From assembly GCA_034008185.1 (NCBI GenBank), contig CM067084.1, positions 71,892,612-71,956,611 of the forward strand: a stretch of DNA of 64,000 nt, in the 5' to 3' direction. Position numbers and translations under genes: made by a program. Positions 62,401-64,000 of the stretch are shown one piece after another (position 1 is the first letter of the stretch; the number at the start of each line of letters is the position of its first letter). Below the pieces are notes generated by a model. It did not search any database. It was not told where the DNA came from and worked only from the letters and a program-made list of their open reading frames with translations. The stretch is from Gorsachius magnificus (Eukaryota; Chordata; Aves; Pelecaniformes; Ardeidae).

Positions 62401-64000
62401 AATAGTCTTCAGACAAACAGGCTATAATCCCCCATGTTCTGAGCACTCAACTGATAATATTTATAAAAAGCTTTGTGATTGTTAAAGAACAGAGGAAATT
62501 TAAATGCAGCTCAGGGGCCAACCTTCTTTTATGCTTTGTTTGTGAGGATCCAGAAGAGTTACATAAGTACGCATGAGCTATTACTCATCAACCCTTATGA
62601 AAAGAATTAAATACTAGGCCAGTTTTGAAGATGAGGAAAAGACAAAGGTTTGGCTTGGTTTATATTTCACTAATACCAGTGTATAATGAGTTTAACAGGA
62701 ATACAGTGCCCTTCATATAACCAGGATAGCTCTCTATCGATGTTGTTATGAAAATACACATTCAGACGAAATCAAGAGCACAGCAGAAGCAACAGAACAT
62801 TTAAGCCTGGATTTCTCTCCCCTAATTTCAGAAAGAAGGATCCTCAAATTACCTGGGTGAAATTAGTTACAATTCATTTTGTAATAGATGCAAGCAAAAA
62901 TTTGGTTTTCCTTTGTATCTGAGGCTGAAAAGGCTGAATTCCTGTATTTTAATTGCTACATGAAACCAGCCCACTACGGTCAGTATTCTTGCTTTTTATT
63001 TTTAATTCTATCTGAGCCTGCTTATGCTTTCTCTCCTGTTCTCTAGCCTTCTCTGGCTTAGATTCTTTTCTTTATTATACAGAAAAGAGCTTGGCTTTTG
63101 GGAAAGAGGAGACATTTGCAGCTGTACCAAATTTGGGTTAAGACCCCAAATCCAGAGCTGAAACAGTTCCAGCTGGCCAAGTAGTTAAAACTCAAAAATG
63201 TTTCCTAGCCAACTCCCTCATCATGAAAAACTAGAAATACTTTATATTGATGTAGGGCAATACTGATATCAGTGCAATACAATTATTGGTATACCCTGTT
63301 ATCATTTTGTCCAAAGAAGAATCACGCATGTTTCTTATGGACAGAGGGTGCATATTTTGTGACCTGCTTGACTAGATAAACCACACCATTTGCTATGACA
63401 ATTCATTAAAGCTGTTTTCAGATTGTTCCAGCTGGGGTTCACCAAGAAAAGTAAAAAGCAGACTTTTGCTATCAGGCTTGCACAGCTGTGGGACGATATC
63501 ATATCTGAAAACTGGAGGAGAAACTCAAACTGGAGGAGAAATTCAAACTAGTGAAGCCTTGGGGGTTTCAAAAACATTGCCTGTCCTCTCAGCTGGGGCC
63601 CTTTCTCAGAGAAGTATTATTACCAAACTGAGTGTAAACTGATGCAAATCATTCCATGAAACTACTTGCAAGAAATGAACCATCAGATGCGGCTGTAAAA
63701 TCTGCAAATGCAATTTAGGTTGAAGGGTTCTTTGATTGTAATTAAACTCTAATTCCAAGACAGGAAAGATGAATTGTCATGTTCTCCACATGGTATTTAA
63801 TTTTCAGATGATCTTCCTTCACCTTTTTCCTCTGGAGGCAAGACTCTGGAGTACAAATAATCAAAAGAGAGACATACTTTTGGATCTGATATAAAAAAAA
63901 TATGGGTGACTCAGACACTATGCATCTGTCATCATAACCCTAAGCACATGATTATCTGCTAGATTAAACTTAGAGTTTCTAGAAGAGAAAGCTACAGTTT
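59444..64000. other. 4.6 kb unique non-coding DNA
   Basis: No gene or element boundary recognised. It includes a poly(A) run near 61809-61820 and an 18-bp tandem duplication at 63511-63546. Near 61735-61950 GATGTAAATCA and TTTGAAGTCAGGG words recall the ancient repeat cores above but are too weak to call. Confidence 0.5.
63511..63546. repeat. 18-bp tandem duplication
   Basis: ACTGGAGGAGAAACTCAA is followed by the same unit with one C-to-T change. Confidence 0.9.

Overview
The window looks like nuclear DNA from a bird, probably neoavian, lying in an intergenic or intronic stretch with no gene I can support. Reading frames are short and stop-rich across most of its 64 kb. The recognisable content is transposable-element DNA of avian type: CR1 LINEs with the characteristic 3' end (a short octamer-like repeat of the form ATTCTATGATTCTATGAT), and solo long terminal repeats (LTRs) of a family that is widespread in birds. 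No bacterial features, rRNA, tRNA or CRISPR arrays were seen. The species cannot be fixed from the sequence alone.

Layout. 1-2683 is plain unique DNA. 2684-3256 is a solo LTR of family A. 7113-7530 is a truncated CR1. 9401-12880 is the centrepiece: a minus-strand CR1 with a completely open ORF2 (endonuclease plus reverse transcriptase) and the C-terminal stub of ORF1. 12881-25302 is unique DNA with homopolymer tracts. 25308-26652 is a second family-A LTR, split by a different LTR (family B, 25382-26127); both insertions keep perfect 5-bp target duplications. 26689-27314 and 28748-29517 are two more CR1s, the second interrupted by a 386-bp GC-rich block of unknown origin. 31062-31607 is a very old CR1-like fossil in which the reverse-transcriptase palm can still be read. 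35472-35550 is a CR1 tail whose end has grown into a pentamer microsatellite.

From 35.5 to 47.8 kb there is mostly unique DNA with a few possible ancient repeats. 47796-48164 is another truncated CR1. 50709-50835 is a degenerate GATATA-rich repeat just before a CR1 at 50959-51208. 51615-51786 holds a family-B LTR tail sandwiched between two 35-bp direct repeats. 53729-54461 is a CR1 of the same subfamily as the intact one but frameshifted. 56466-56630 and 58720-58924 are ancient CR1 3' fragments, and 59120-59443 is a further CR1 next to a CATA-type microsatellite.

The elements cover several age layers: fossils recognisable only by protein pattern, mid-age fragments, and one ORF2 without a single disabling change. 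No host genes were found to act together here. The points most worth following are the intact CR1 ORF2, the nested LTR pair with clean target duplications, the 35-bp repeat sandwich around an LTR tail, and the unidentified 386-bp insertion inside a CR1. I did not find convincing evidence of a new biological system.
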